Source of the DNA: Nitrospiria bacterium
Lineage (GTDB): Bacteria; Nitrospirota; CAKKRA01; 9FT-COMBO-42-15
DNA: 13,959 nt
Assembly: GCA_919902475.1 (NCBI GenBank)
Contig: CAKKRA010000193.1
Coordinates: forward strand, 1 to 13,959
Direction: 5' to 3'
Shown: one piece after another, positions 1 to 6,256 of the stretch
Layout of the letters: the number at the start of each line of letters is the position of its first letter
Position numbering within the stretch: the first letter of the stretch is position 1
Notes under the pieces: model-generated
The model's database searches: none
Told to the model about the DNA's origin: nothing
Seen by the model: only the letters and a program-made list of their open reading frames with translations
Program-made: the position numbers and the translations under genes

Positions 1-50
1 GCTATGGCAGCCTAACTTAACTCTGTGTCCGTGAAAACGGGGGAAGATCA
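1..50. mobile_element. Probable terminal end of an IS3-type insertion sequence (partial)
   Basis: Read on the minus strand, this segment begins TGATCTTCCCCC and continues through GTTTTCACGGACAC. That resembles the TGA...CCCC terminal inverted repeats of IS3-family elements as I remember them. The element's outer edge would be at base 50, with its body lying left of the window. A small hairpin, CCGT-GAAA-ACGG, sits at 29-40. No transposase reading frame of useful length is visible, and the other terminus and any target duplication lie outside the window. Whether this is the left or right end cannot be decided. The call rests on end-sequence resemblance only. Confidence 0.4.
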
Positions 51-180
51 AAGTGGTGCAATTACTTATGGAACTTATGATGTATAAATTGATTAACAAA
101 GCCATTTATTCTAACCAAACAATTTATATGCTATAGATATGGATAGTTTATGTGTTCTTTACATATGCCAGAAGATAGTC

Positions 181-209
181 TTGATACACTGAAATGATTA
201 TGTTATTAT
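181..209 (+). promoter_or_regulatory. Candidate sigma70-type promoter for queA
   Basis: TTGATA at 181-186 (5 of 6 to the -35 consensus) is followed by a 17-bp spacer and TATTAT at 204-209 (5 of 6 to the -10 consensus). Transcription would be expected to start about 7 bases after the -10 box, at about 216, essentially at the queA ATG at 217. The surrounding DNA is very AT-rich, so a chance match is possible. The stretch 51-180 otherwise shows only AT-rich sequence and a short direct repeat, ACTTATG at 64-70 and 73-79. Confidence 0.4.
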
Positions 210-216
210 TAAATAA

Positions 217-1236
217 ATGCAGTTATCGGATTTTGATTATTTCCTGCCAAAGGAGTTGATAGCACAATATCCAGCAAAGAGACGGACTGATTCAAGGTTA
301 TTAATACTTTATAGAGAGAACGGAAGCATTGAACATAGGCGGTTTTCTGATGTAATTGATTATCTTAATAAAGATGACCTCTTTATCCTGAATAATACAA
401 AGGTCTTTCCAGCGCGTCTATTTGGCAAGAAGATTACAGGAGGCAGGATTGAGGCGCTTTTGTTAAAGGCGCTTGGAGATGGAAGGTGGGAGTGTCAGGT
501 AGGCGGTAAACTTAAGAAGGCTGAGGATATTGTATTTGATGATGGATTAAAGGCAAAGGCTGAAGAGGATTTATGCTCAGGCAGGAAAATAATAAGGTTT
601 GATGAGATTAAAGGATTAGAGGAGAGATTAGAAAGGCTTGGCAAGGTGCCTCTGCCGCCGTATATAAAAAGGGACGCTGCAATATCTGATAAAAGAAGGT
701 ATCAGACTGTTTACGCAAAGATAAAAGGGGCGGTTGCAGCGCCGACTGCAGGACTTCATTTTTCAGATGCTCTGCTCAGCAAGATTAAGAAAAAGGGTGC
801 AAGGATCAAAGAGGTAACCCTTCATGTTGGGCCAGGGACATTTCAGCCTGTAAAATGTGATAATATCTCTGAACACAGGATGGAGCCTGAATATTTCAGG
901 ATAACAGAGGATGCTGCAAAGGCAGTTAACAAGGTAAAGGCAAAAAAGGGAAGGATAATTGCAGTAGGGACAACATCTGCAAAGGCGCTGGAGTCCGCTG
1001 TTGATGATTCAGGTATGCTTAATGCAGGGGGTGGGTATTCAGAACTTTTCATCCATCCTCCGTATAGATTTAAGATAGCAGATGCGTTATTAACAAATTT
1101 TCATCTTCCAAAGTCAACACTGCTTATGCTTGTCTCTGCTTTTGCAGGCAGGGAGCTGATGCTAAGGGCTTACGATGAGGCAGTAAAACTTAGATACAGG
1201 TTTTATAGTTACGGCGATGCAATGCTGATTATATGA
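217..1236 (+). CDS. queA: S-adenosylmethionine:tRNA ribosyltransferase-isomerase QueA
   Basis: QueA transfers and isomerises the ribose of S-adenosylmethionine onto 7-aminomethyl-7-deazaguanine at the tRNA wobble position, giving epoxyqueuosine. It is a cytoplasmic enzyme of queuosine synthesis. The 339-residue length is normal for the family. The N-terminus (SDFDYFLPKELIAQYPA) matches the usual family start. Conserved blocks include FILNNTKVFPARL (56-68), APTAGLHFS (175-183), HVGPGTFQPV (203-212), GTTSAKALES (251-260), the TNFHLPKSTLLMLVSAFAG segment (293-311) and YRFYSYGDAMLI near the C-terminus. An in-frame TAA immediately before the ATG at 217 rules out a longer protein. There is no Shine-Dalgarno sequence, in contrast to downstream genes. 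The SPOR-domain gene begins 8 bases after the stop, so the two are probably cotranscribed. Confidence 0.97.
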   Translation: MQLSDFDYFLPKELIAQYPAKRRTDSRLLILYRENGSIEHRRFSDVIDYLNKDDLFILNNTKVFPARLFGKKITGGRIEALLLKALGDGRWECQVGGKLKKAEDIVFDDGLKAKAEEDLCSGRKIIRFDEIKGLEERLERLGKVPLPPYIKRDAAISDKRRYQTVYAKIKGAVAAPTAGLHFSDALLSKIKKKGARIKEVTLHVGPGTFQPVKCDNISEHRMEPEYFRITEDAAKAVNKVKAKKGRIIAVGTTSAKALESAVDDSGMLNAGGGYSELFIHPPYRFKIADALLTNFHLPKSTLLMLVSAFAGRELMLRAYDEAVKLRYRFYSYGDAMLII

Positions 1237-1244
1237 GGTAATTG

Positions 1245-2000
1245 ATGATAAGGGAGAGGGAAGGTTCTAAAGGAATAAGGCTGTTTATTGCATTTTTCTT
1301 TATTGCAATATTCTTTTTTATAGTCGGTTTTATTGCTGATAAATGGTTCTTTGCAAAAGATGCGGCTAAGACACTGCTTCCGATGTCTGAAAAAGAGGCT
1401 GCATTAAGAAAGGTTGATCCAGACAGAAAGGGCGATGATGCCAAGAAAAAGAATCCAATTGTAGGCGAGGAGAAGGAAGACCTTACATTTTATAAAACCC
1501 TTCAGAACGGCAAAGAGCCTTCTCCATTGAAGCAGCAGAAAACAGAAGAGAAGGCGCAAAAGAAAGAGGAAAAAGAGAAAAAGGCAGAAGACAAAGATCA
1601 GAAGAAAGAAGAAAAAAAACAGAAGACAGCAGAAAAAAGCCAGAAAACGGAGAAGTCAGATAATAAGGAAGAGAAAAAGCAGAAAGAAAAATCAAAGGCA
1701 GAGGTAAAGAATAAAACTGCAAAGAAGGAGAAGATAAAAGGGGATGACTCTTCCAAAGAGAAACGATTCACCCTGCAGATAGCAGCTTTTAAGGAGAAGG
1801 ATAAGGCAGAGGATGTTGCAGGAAGCCTGAAGAAAAAGGGATACGAGCCGTATATAGTGCCTGTAACCATCCCAGCTAAAGGCGTCTGGTACAGGGTCAG
1901 GATCGGCAGGTTTTCAACAAGGCCTGATGCGCAGAATATACAGACAAGATTAAAGAACGCTGAAGGCATAAGTTCGTTTATAACATTTACGACAGAGTAA
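1245..2000 (+). CDS. SPOR-domain inner-membrane protein with Lys/Glu-rich linker
   Basis: The 251-residue protein has three parts. A short charged N-terminus is followed by one hydrophobic helix (about residues 11-31, rich in Phe/Ile). A long, extremely Lys/Glu-rich linker (about 98-166) follows. A C-terminal SPOR domain (about 173-250) starts at RFTLQIAAFKEKDKAE and includes WYRVRIGRFSTRPDAQ. SPOR domains bind denuded glycan strands of peptidoglycan, often at division septa (FtsN, DedD). The topology, with a cytoplasmic N-terminus and a periplasmic SPOR domain, fits this family. The motif DLTFYKTLQNG before the linker recurs in SPOR proteins of this type. I chose ATG 1245 over TTG 1242 because the GAGGT at 1235-1239 overlaps the queA stop and is better spaced for the ATG. 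Its exact role (division or cell-wall maintenance) is not shown by the sequence. No ftsN symbol is assigned. Confidence 0.88.
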   Translation: MIREREGSKGIRLFIAFFFIAIFFFIVGFIADKWFFAKDAAKTLLPMSEKEAALRKVDPDRKGDDAKKKNPIVGEEKEDLTFYKTLQNGKEPSPLKQQKTEEKAQKKEEKEKKAEDKDQKKEEKKQKTAEKSQKTEKSDNKEEKKQKEKSKAEVKNKTAKKEKIKGDDSSKEKRFTLQIAAFKEKDKAEDVAGSLKKKGYEPYIVPVTIPAKGVWYRVRIGRFSTRPDAQNIQTRLKNAEGISSFITFTTE

Positions 2001-2002
2001 AA

Positions 2003-2123
2003 CCCCCTCACCTTAGTCCTCTCCCCACAGGGGAGAGGAATTAATGGAATAGTCCTCAACTCATAGGGGAGAGGAAGCAAAGGAATAACCCTCTCCCCTC
2101 CGGGGAGAGGGAAGGGTGAGGGG
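2003..2123. repeat. Compound palindromic (REP/MITE-like) element with three internal hairpins
   Basis: Outer arms CCCCTCACCTT (2004-2014) and AAGGGTGAGGGG (2112-2123) are inverted repeats apart from one extra G. Between them lie three copies of a CCTCTCCCC...GGGGAGAGG unit. Copy 1 (2018-2038) is a perfect 9-bp stem with loop ACA. Copy 2 (2054-2074) keeps the right arm but has a decayed left arm. Copy 3 (2089-2111) is a perfect 10-bp stem with loop TCC. Neither perfect stem is followed by a T-run on the + strand, so this is not an ordinary intrinsic terminator. It lies entirely between the SPOR stop and the ribosome binding site of the next gene. Similar CCCTCACCC...CTCTCCCC repeats are, from memory, dispersed in many bacterial genomes. 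Dispersal cannot be tested in this window. Confidence 0.85.
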
Positions 2124-2133
2124 AAAAAGGTTT

Positions 2134-2140
2134 GGAGGTG
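2134..2140 (+). promoter_or_regulatory. Ribosome binding site deciding the GTG start of the DUF1844 gene
   Basis: GGAGGTG, a near-full match to the anti-Shine-Dalgarno, is followed 7 bases later by GTG at 2148. The nearby ATG at 2155 is out of frame, so the GTG is the supported start. Confidence 0.8.
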
Positions 2141-2147
2141 GTAAAAG

Positions 2148-2546
2148 GTGGAAGATGAAAAAGGTTTTAAGGTTTCAGATAAAAGGGCAAGATTTGATGA
2201 GGAGCAGGAAAGACCTGCTGAGGATACAGTGAAAAAAGAGGCAAAAATCAAAGAAGGCGAACACAAGAAAGATTTTGGAGAGAGGCTTCCACATATAGAT
2301 TTCAGCTCCTTTATATATTCATTGGCCCATTCAGCGCTCATTCAGTTAGGCGAGGAGACGGATCCGTTTACAGGTGAAAAGGGGGGTAATCTGCATCAGG
2401 CAAAGGAGACCATTGATTTGCTGTCTGTCTTGGAGGAAAAGACAAAAGGAAATCTGACAAATGACGAAGATGCGTTAATGAAGAATCTCCTGTTTAACCT
2501 AAGGATGAAATATGTGGAATTGGCAAAGAAGTCTCCCGGCAAATAA
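2148..2546 (+). CDS. DUF1844 domain protein
   Basis: This is a small, 132-residue protein without signal peptide or membrane helix, probably cytoplasmic. The first 50 residues are highly charged and low in complexity. Residues about 51-128 match the DUF1844 family as I know it. They include FSSFIYSLAHSALIQLGE, a TDPFTGEKGGNLHQAK turn, then IDLLSVLEEKTKGNLTNDED and a final helix LLFNLRMKYVELAKK. The function of this family is unknown. It starts with GTG behind a strong ribosome binding site. It is the first gene after the palindromic element and ends 23 bases before the TamB-like gene, so it may be the first cistron of the envelope operon. No function is claimed beyond the family name. Confidence 0.88.
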   Translation: MEDEKGFKVSDKRARFDEEQERPAEDTVKKEAKIKEGEHKKDFGERLPHIDFSSFIYSLAHSALIQLGEETDPFTGEKGGNLHQAKETIDLLSVLEEKTKGNLTNDEDALMKNLLFNLRMKYVELAKKSPGK

Positions 2547-2555
2547 ATCTGCAGC

Positions 2556-2562
2556 AGGAGGG
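2556..2562 (+). promoter_or_regulatory. Ribosome binding site deciding the TTG start of the TamB-like gene
   Basis: AGGAGGG followed by 7 bases and TTG at 2570. The resulting protein begins with a basic stretch and a membrane helix, as expected for TamB, which supports this non-ATG start. Confidence 0.75.
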
Positions 2563-2569
2563 CATTATC

Positions 2570-5500
2570 TTGAAGAGGCGCAGGAGGATAAAAAAGGGGA
2601 TTATTATATTAGCCTTTTTAATCCTGTTTTCGGTTATAGGCACAAATATAATTCTAAAGAGCGGTTATGTGTCAAATCTTATAAAAGGACGCGCAGCGGT
2701 ATGGCTTGAAAAGAATTTAGGACAGCCAGTTACAATAGAAAGCCTCACCTTCCATATATTTCCAACCTATTTAGTGATAAAGAACTTTTCTGTTTCTAAC
2801 AAACCTCTGTTTAAGAATAAGAATATTTTTCATGTGGAAAGAGTAAGGATATATTTCAGGGCATCTGCCCTCTTATACAAGACATTTTTTGTAAACAGGA
2901 TTCAGATTAAGAATCCCAGTATATGGTTGGAAGAGGATGCGGCCTCAGGCGATAATTATTCAGTCCTTATTCAGAAGACCTTAGAGCTTATCAGGAAACC
3001 GTTGATAAAAAAGGTGATCAAGAGATGGACAGTAGAGAACGGCATTATTGACATTGACAGCAAAAAGAGGGCTATAGCAGGCAGGGTAAGCGGCATAAGT
3101 ATTGATGACAAGATTGACATCTTTCTCAGAAACCATAAAGCCGTATTTAGTGTGAATAATATAATGCTGAATATAAACTCTGCTTCATATCATTCAAAGG
3201 GATTAGAGGGTAATGTCAACCTCTTGCAGATGAGAGAGGCTGAGGTTTCTCTCAGGAACATAAATATCAATGATAATGTTATTGGAGCTGTTCTTGCAAA
3301 AGGCATTTATAAAGATAAGAGGCTTTACATATCCTCTATAAAAGGGGATATCCTAAATGGCGCTGCATCTGGAAATTTGGATGTATACTTTACAGATGAT
3401 GTTCTTGCATATAAAGGGATATTGGATATGAAGGGCGTGGACCCTGACCCAATCCTGTCAGCCATGGTAAAGGGTCTGCCTGATATAAAAAAGGAGATAG
3501 ATCTTAATGCAAAATTTTCAGGAAAGGGTTTTGAAAGGAAAGATATCTCTGTGATAGCAGAGATATCAGGCAGATTTAAATCATCTGATAGTGAACAGAA
3601 GGGTTTTAATAAGGCTGCGGCGATTATAAAGGAATTAAACTCAAGCCTTGAACTTAAAAACAGCATATTAACTGTTAATAAATTTAAAATGACATCTGAA
3701 AAGGCTTCTCTTAATCTTTCAGGCGTGATTAATGAGGATAAGACACTAAGACTGTCTGCTGTGCTTTTATCAGATGATATAAAAGAGCTTGCAAACGCCT
3801 TTAACTATCCCCATGCATCAGGCCAGATGTCTTTATCTGGAGATATATTCGGTTCATTATCAGAGCCGTCCTTTGATGGCAAGGTTTCTATTAAGAACGG
3901 AAGGGTAAAGGATGTTTCTGCAATCAGCGCCTCTGGCAGGGTGCATTATAGCAGCACTGTTCTGAAGGCAGAGGATATATTAATAGAAAAAGACGAATCA
4001 AGATATGAGATAAACGGCGCTATCACCTTTCCTGAGCCTTATTTTGATTTAAGGGCAGATATAAAGGATGGGAGCCCAAAGGATATTGTCTCTGTGTTTT
4101 ATAAGGAGATACCCATTGATATGAAGGCATCGGGTATCCTTACCTTTAAAGGCACAAAAAAGGATTTTACAGGCGATGGCAGCCTTAGTGTTAGCTCAGG
4201 ATCTGCCTATGGTCAGCGCTTTGACAGCGCTATTGTAACAGCGCATCTTGATACAGAGAAGATAGCCTTTCCAAAGATATTAATAAAGAATGACAAGAGC
4301 ACCCTGAATGGAACCGGATTTATAGGTTTCAAGAATAGTAAAAATGATAAAGCAGGATGGTCTGCACACCTTACCTCGTCTAATATAGAGCTGAAGGATA
4401 TAGCCTTGATAAACAGCATAGGAGAGCTTCCTCTTAACGGGGGCTTCAGGCTTGATTTAAATGGCGAGGGTGACTTTAAAAGGCCTGAAATAGACGGCAA
4501 GATAGTATTTGAAAAAATCCTATCAGGCGGCAGGGATTTAGGCGGCGGAGCAATAGAGTTTGGGATTAAAGATATGGTTTTTGAATTAGACGCCTCCCTG
4601 TTCAATAACAGCGGTTTTATAAATGGGGAGATAGAATTAAGAAATGATATGCCCTTTAAATCAGAGATTGAATTAATTGATGCTCCGATAAATAATTTTA
4701 TAAGCATGTTTAAGCCTGAACCATTTTTAAATATGCCGCTCTCTGCAACAGGAAAGATGGATTTAAAAGGCTCTTTAAAAAATATCCAGAATGCCACTGC
4801 CTTTCTTAACTTAAGCAGCCTGAGCGCTGATATTGCGGGCTATAAGATTTATAATGACAGCCCAGTTGTTGCGAATTATATAGGCGAGGAGGTGATAATA
4901 GACTCTTTTAAGATAAAGGGCGATGACACATCTTTTAGCCTTTCAGGAAGATTCAGGCCATTTAAGGAATTTAACTTAAGCCTTTCAGGAGAGGCTGATA
5001 TGAAGGTAACAACGCTCTTTACAAAGGAGCTTGAATACAGCAGGGGCAAGGCATATATGGCAGTTATGCTTTCAGGCGACTGGCTGGAACCGAGGGTCAG
5101 AGGCGCATTAACCATAAAGGACGGCGCATTAAGGAGCAAGACGCTTGCGCAGCGTATTGAAAAGGTTAATATTGGGCTATTTTTAAATGAGAAACAGATT
5201 CTGATGGAGCAATTTGAGGGTGTAATCGGAGGCGGCACAATAAAAGGCACAGGACGCATGGAGCTGAGCGGCTTTAAATTTGGCCAGTTTGAAATGAATT
5301 TCATTATATCAAACGCCCGCTTTATGTATCCTGAAGGATTTTCATCTGTACTTGATGCGAATATATCCATACAAGGTGATGAAAAGAATAAATTAGCAAA
5401 AGGCAATATACTGATCAAGAAAGGCATATACAGAAGGAGGATAGATTGGAAAAGCGCATTGCTGGAGTTTCAGAAGGCGCGCCAGCCTGCAAAGGGAGAG

Positions 5501-6247
5501 GTGCCTCTCTTTGGCGATACAGCTCTAAACATTCAGATAAATGGAAAAGAGAATATCTGGATTAATAATAATACTGCGAAGCTTCCGCTTGAGATAGATG
5601 TAATCCTTATAGGGACTATCAATAGGCCGATTATAGTCGGAAAGATAGAGGCAATAGACGGCGAGGTCTATTTCAGGAAGAACAGGTTTAAGGTGATTTC
5701 AGGCCGGGTAGATTTTACTGACCCTGAAAAGATCAATCCTATATTTGATATCCATGCATCATCAAAGGTCAGGAAGTATCAGATTAACCTTAACCTTACA
5801 GGCACCCTTGATAATTTTAATCTCACCCTTATTTCTGACCCGCCGTTGAGCGAGACTGATATCCTTGCCTTGCTGACATTAGGCAAGACAACTGAAGAGC
5901 TTGCAGGCACAGAACGTATGATAGGGACTACAGAGGCGGCTTCATTTGCAACAGGACAGGTTCAGGATATTATAGAGGAGCATGTTGCTGAGATTATGGG
6001 ATTTGAGAGGTTTCAGGTTGACCCGTACTATTCTTCATCAAAGGCGTCTGCAGGGCCGAGGCTTACAGTGAGCAGGCGATTCTGGGAAGACAGCCTTTAT
6101 GTAATATATTCGACGAATTTGGCTACTACTGAGGAGCAGTTGATTTCAATAGAATATATGCTTAACAATAACATATCCTTAGTCGGCGAACGCGATGAGA
6201 GCGGAAGGCTCGGGGCTGATATCAAGTTCCGCATTGAATTCAAATAA
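2570..6247 (+). CDS. tamB: TamB-like translocation/assembly module protein (DUF490 C-terminus)
   Basis: TamB-family proteins are AsmA-like bridges anchored in the inner membrane. They span the periplasm as a long beta-groove and act with an Omp85 protein in outer-membrane protein or phospholipid delivery. This 1225-residue protein is close to the usual TamB size. It has a very basic N-terminus (MKRRRRIKKG), one membrane helix (about 10-31) and an AsmA-like start (WLEKNLGQPVTIESLTFHI). About 850 residues of repetitive beta-rich sequence with many G-x-hydrophobic turns follow. The C-terminal part (about 880-1225) looks like the TamB/DUF490 domain: GRVDFTDPEKINPIFDIHAS, then LTGTLDNFNLTLISDPPLSE, then DILALLTLGKT. 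The final strand-rich segment ends IKFRIEFK. The start is TTG. The Omp85 gene follows after 9 bases, reproducing the known TamA/TamB partnership but with tamB first. Confidence 0.9.
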   Translation: MKRRRRIKKGIIILAFLILFSVIGTNIILKSGYVSNLIKGRAAVWLEKNLGQPVTIESLTFHIFPTYLVIKNFSVSNKPLFKNKNIFHVERVRIYFRASALLYKTFFVNRIQIKNPSIWLEEDAASGDNYSVLIQKTLELIRKPLIKKVIKRWTVENGIIDIDSKKRAIAGRVSGISIDDKIDIFLRNHKAVFSVNNIMLNINSASYHSKGLEGNVNLLQMREAEVSLRNININDNVIGAVLAKGIYKDKRLYISSIKGDILNGAASGNLDVYFTDDVLAYKGILDMKGVDPDPILSAMVKGLPDIKKEIDLNAKFSGKGFERKDISVIAEISGRFKSSDSEQKGFNKAAAIIKELNSSLELKNSILTVNKFKMTSEKASLNLSGVINEDKTLRLSAVLLSDDIKELANAFNYPHASGQMSLSGDIFGSLSEPSFDGKVSIKNGRVKDVSAISASGRVHYSSTVLKAEDILIEKDESRYEINGAITFPEPYFDLRADIKDGSPKDIVSVFYKEIPIDMKASGILTFKGTKKDFTGDGSLSVSSGSAYGQRFDSAIVTAHLDTEKIAFPKILIKNDKSTLNGTGFIGFKNSKNDKAGWSAHLTSSNIELKDIALINSIGELPLNGGFRLDLNGEGDFKRPEIDGKIVFEKILSGGRDLGGGAIEFGIKDMVFELDASLFNNSGFINGEIELRNDMPFKSEIELIDAPINNFISMFKPEPFLNMPLSATGKMDLKGSLKNIQNATAFLNLSSLSADIAGYKIYNDSPVVANYIGEEVIIDSFKIKGDDTSFSLSGRFRPFKEFNLSLSGEADMKVTTLFTKELEYSRGKAYMAVMLSGDWLEPRVRGALTIKDGALRSKTLAQRIEKVNIGLFLNEKQILMEQFEGVIGGGTIKGTGRMELSGFKFGQFEMNFIISNARFMYPEGFSSVLDANISIQGDEKNKLAKGNILIKKGIYRRRIDWKSALLEFQKARQPAKGEVPLFGDTALNIQINGKENIWINNNTAKLPLEIDVILIGTINRPIIVGKIEAIDGEVYFRKNRFKVISGRVDFTDPEKINPIFDIHASSKVRKYQINLNLTGTLDNFNLTLISDPPLSETDILALLTLGKTTEELAGTERMIGTTEAASFATGQVQDIIEEHVAEIMGFERFQVDPYYSSSKASAGPRLTVSRRFWEDSLYVIYSTNLATTEEQLISIEYMLNNNISLVGERDESGRLGADIKFRIEFK

Positions 6248-6251
6248 GGGG
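6246..6251 (+). promoter_or_regulatory. Ribosome binding site deciding the TTG start of the Omp85 gene
   Basis: AAGGGG overlaps the TamB stop codon (6245-6247) and precedes TTG at 6257 by 5 bases. An in-frame GTG at 6251 lies inside this site and is therefore an unlikely start. Beginning at TTG gives a clean signal peptide. Confidence 0.6.
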
Positions 6252-6256
6252 TGGTT

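Noticed and set aside
2018..2111. Possible CRISPR-like array from the three repeated units
   Set aside because: The units are themselves palindromes, separated by only about 15 bases, with one degenerate copy and no spacer-length regularity or cas genes. They fit a palindromic repeat element better.
2089..2123. Rho-independent terminator after the SPOR gene
   Set aside because: The stem is strong but is followed by AAGGGTGAGGGGAAAAAGG on the + strand, with no run of T.
1598..2341. Long minus-strand open frame across the SPOR linker and the palindromic element
   Set aside because: It is antisense to two supported genes, its composition is a mirror of the purine-rich tract, and it reads straight through the hairpin repeats. 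No family is recognisable.
2512..2709. 65-codon + strand frame overlapping the end of the DUF1844 gene and the start of the TamB gene
   Set aside because: It is out of frame with two well-supported genes, has no ribosome binding site and no recognisable family.
4213..5427. Two long minus-strand frames (4213-4797 and 4876-5427) inside the TamB-like gene
   Set aside because: They lie wholly antisense to a continuous TamB-family frame and have low-complexity Ser/Pro/Phe/Ile composition typical of shadows. No start signals were seen.
6251..6256. GTG at 6251 as the start of the Omp85 gene
   Set aside because: It lies within the likely ribosome binding site. TTG at 6257 has proper spacing and gives a clean signal peptide.
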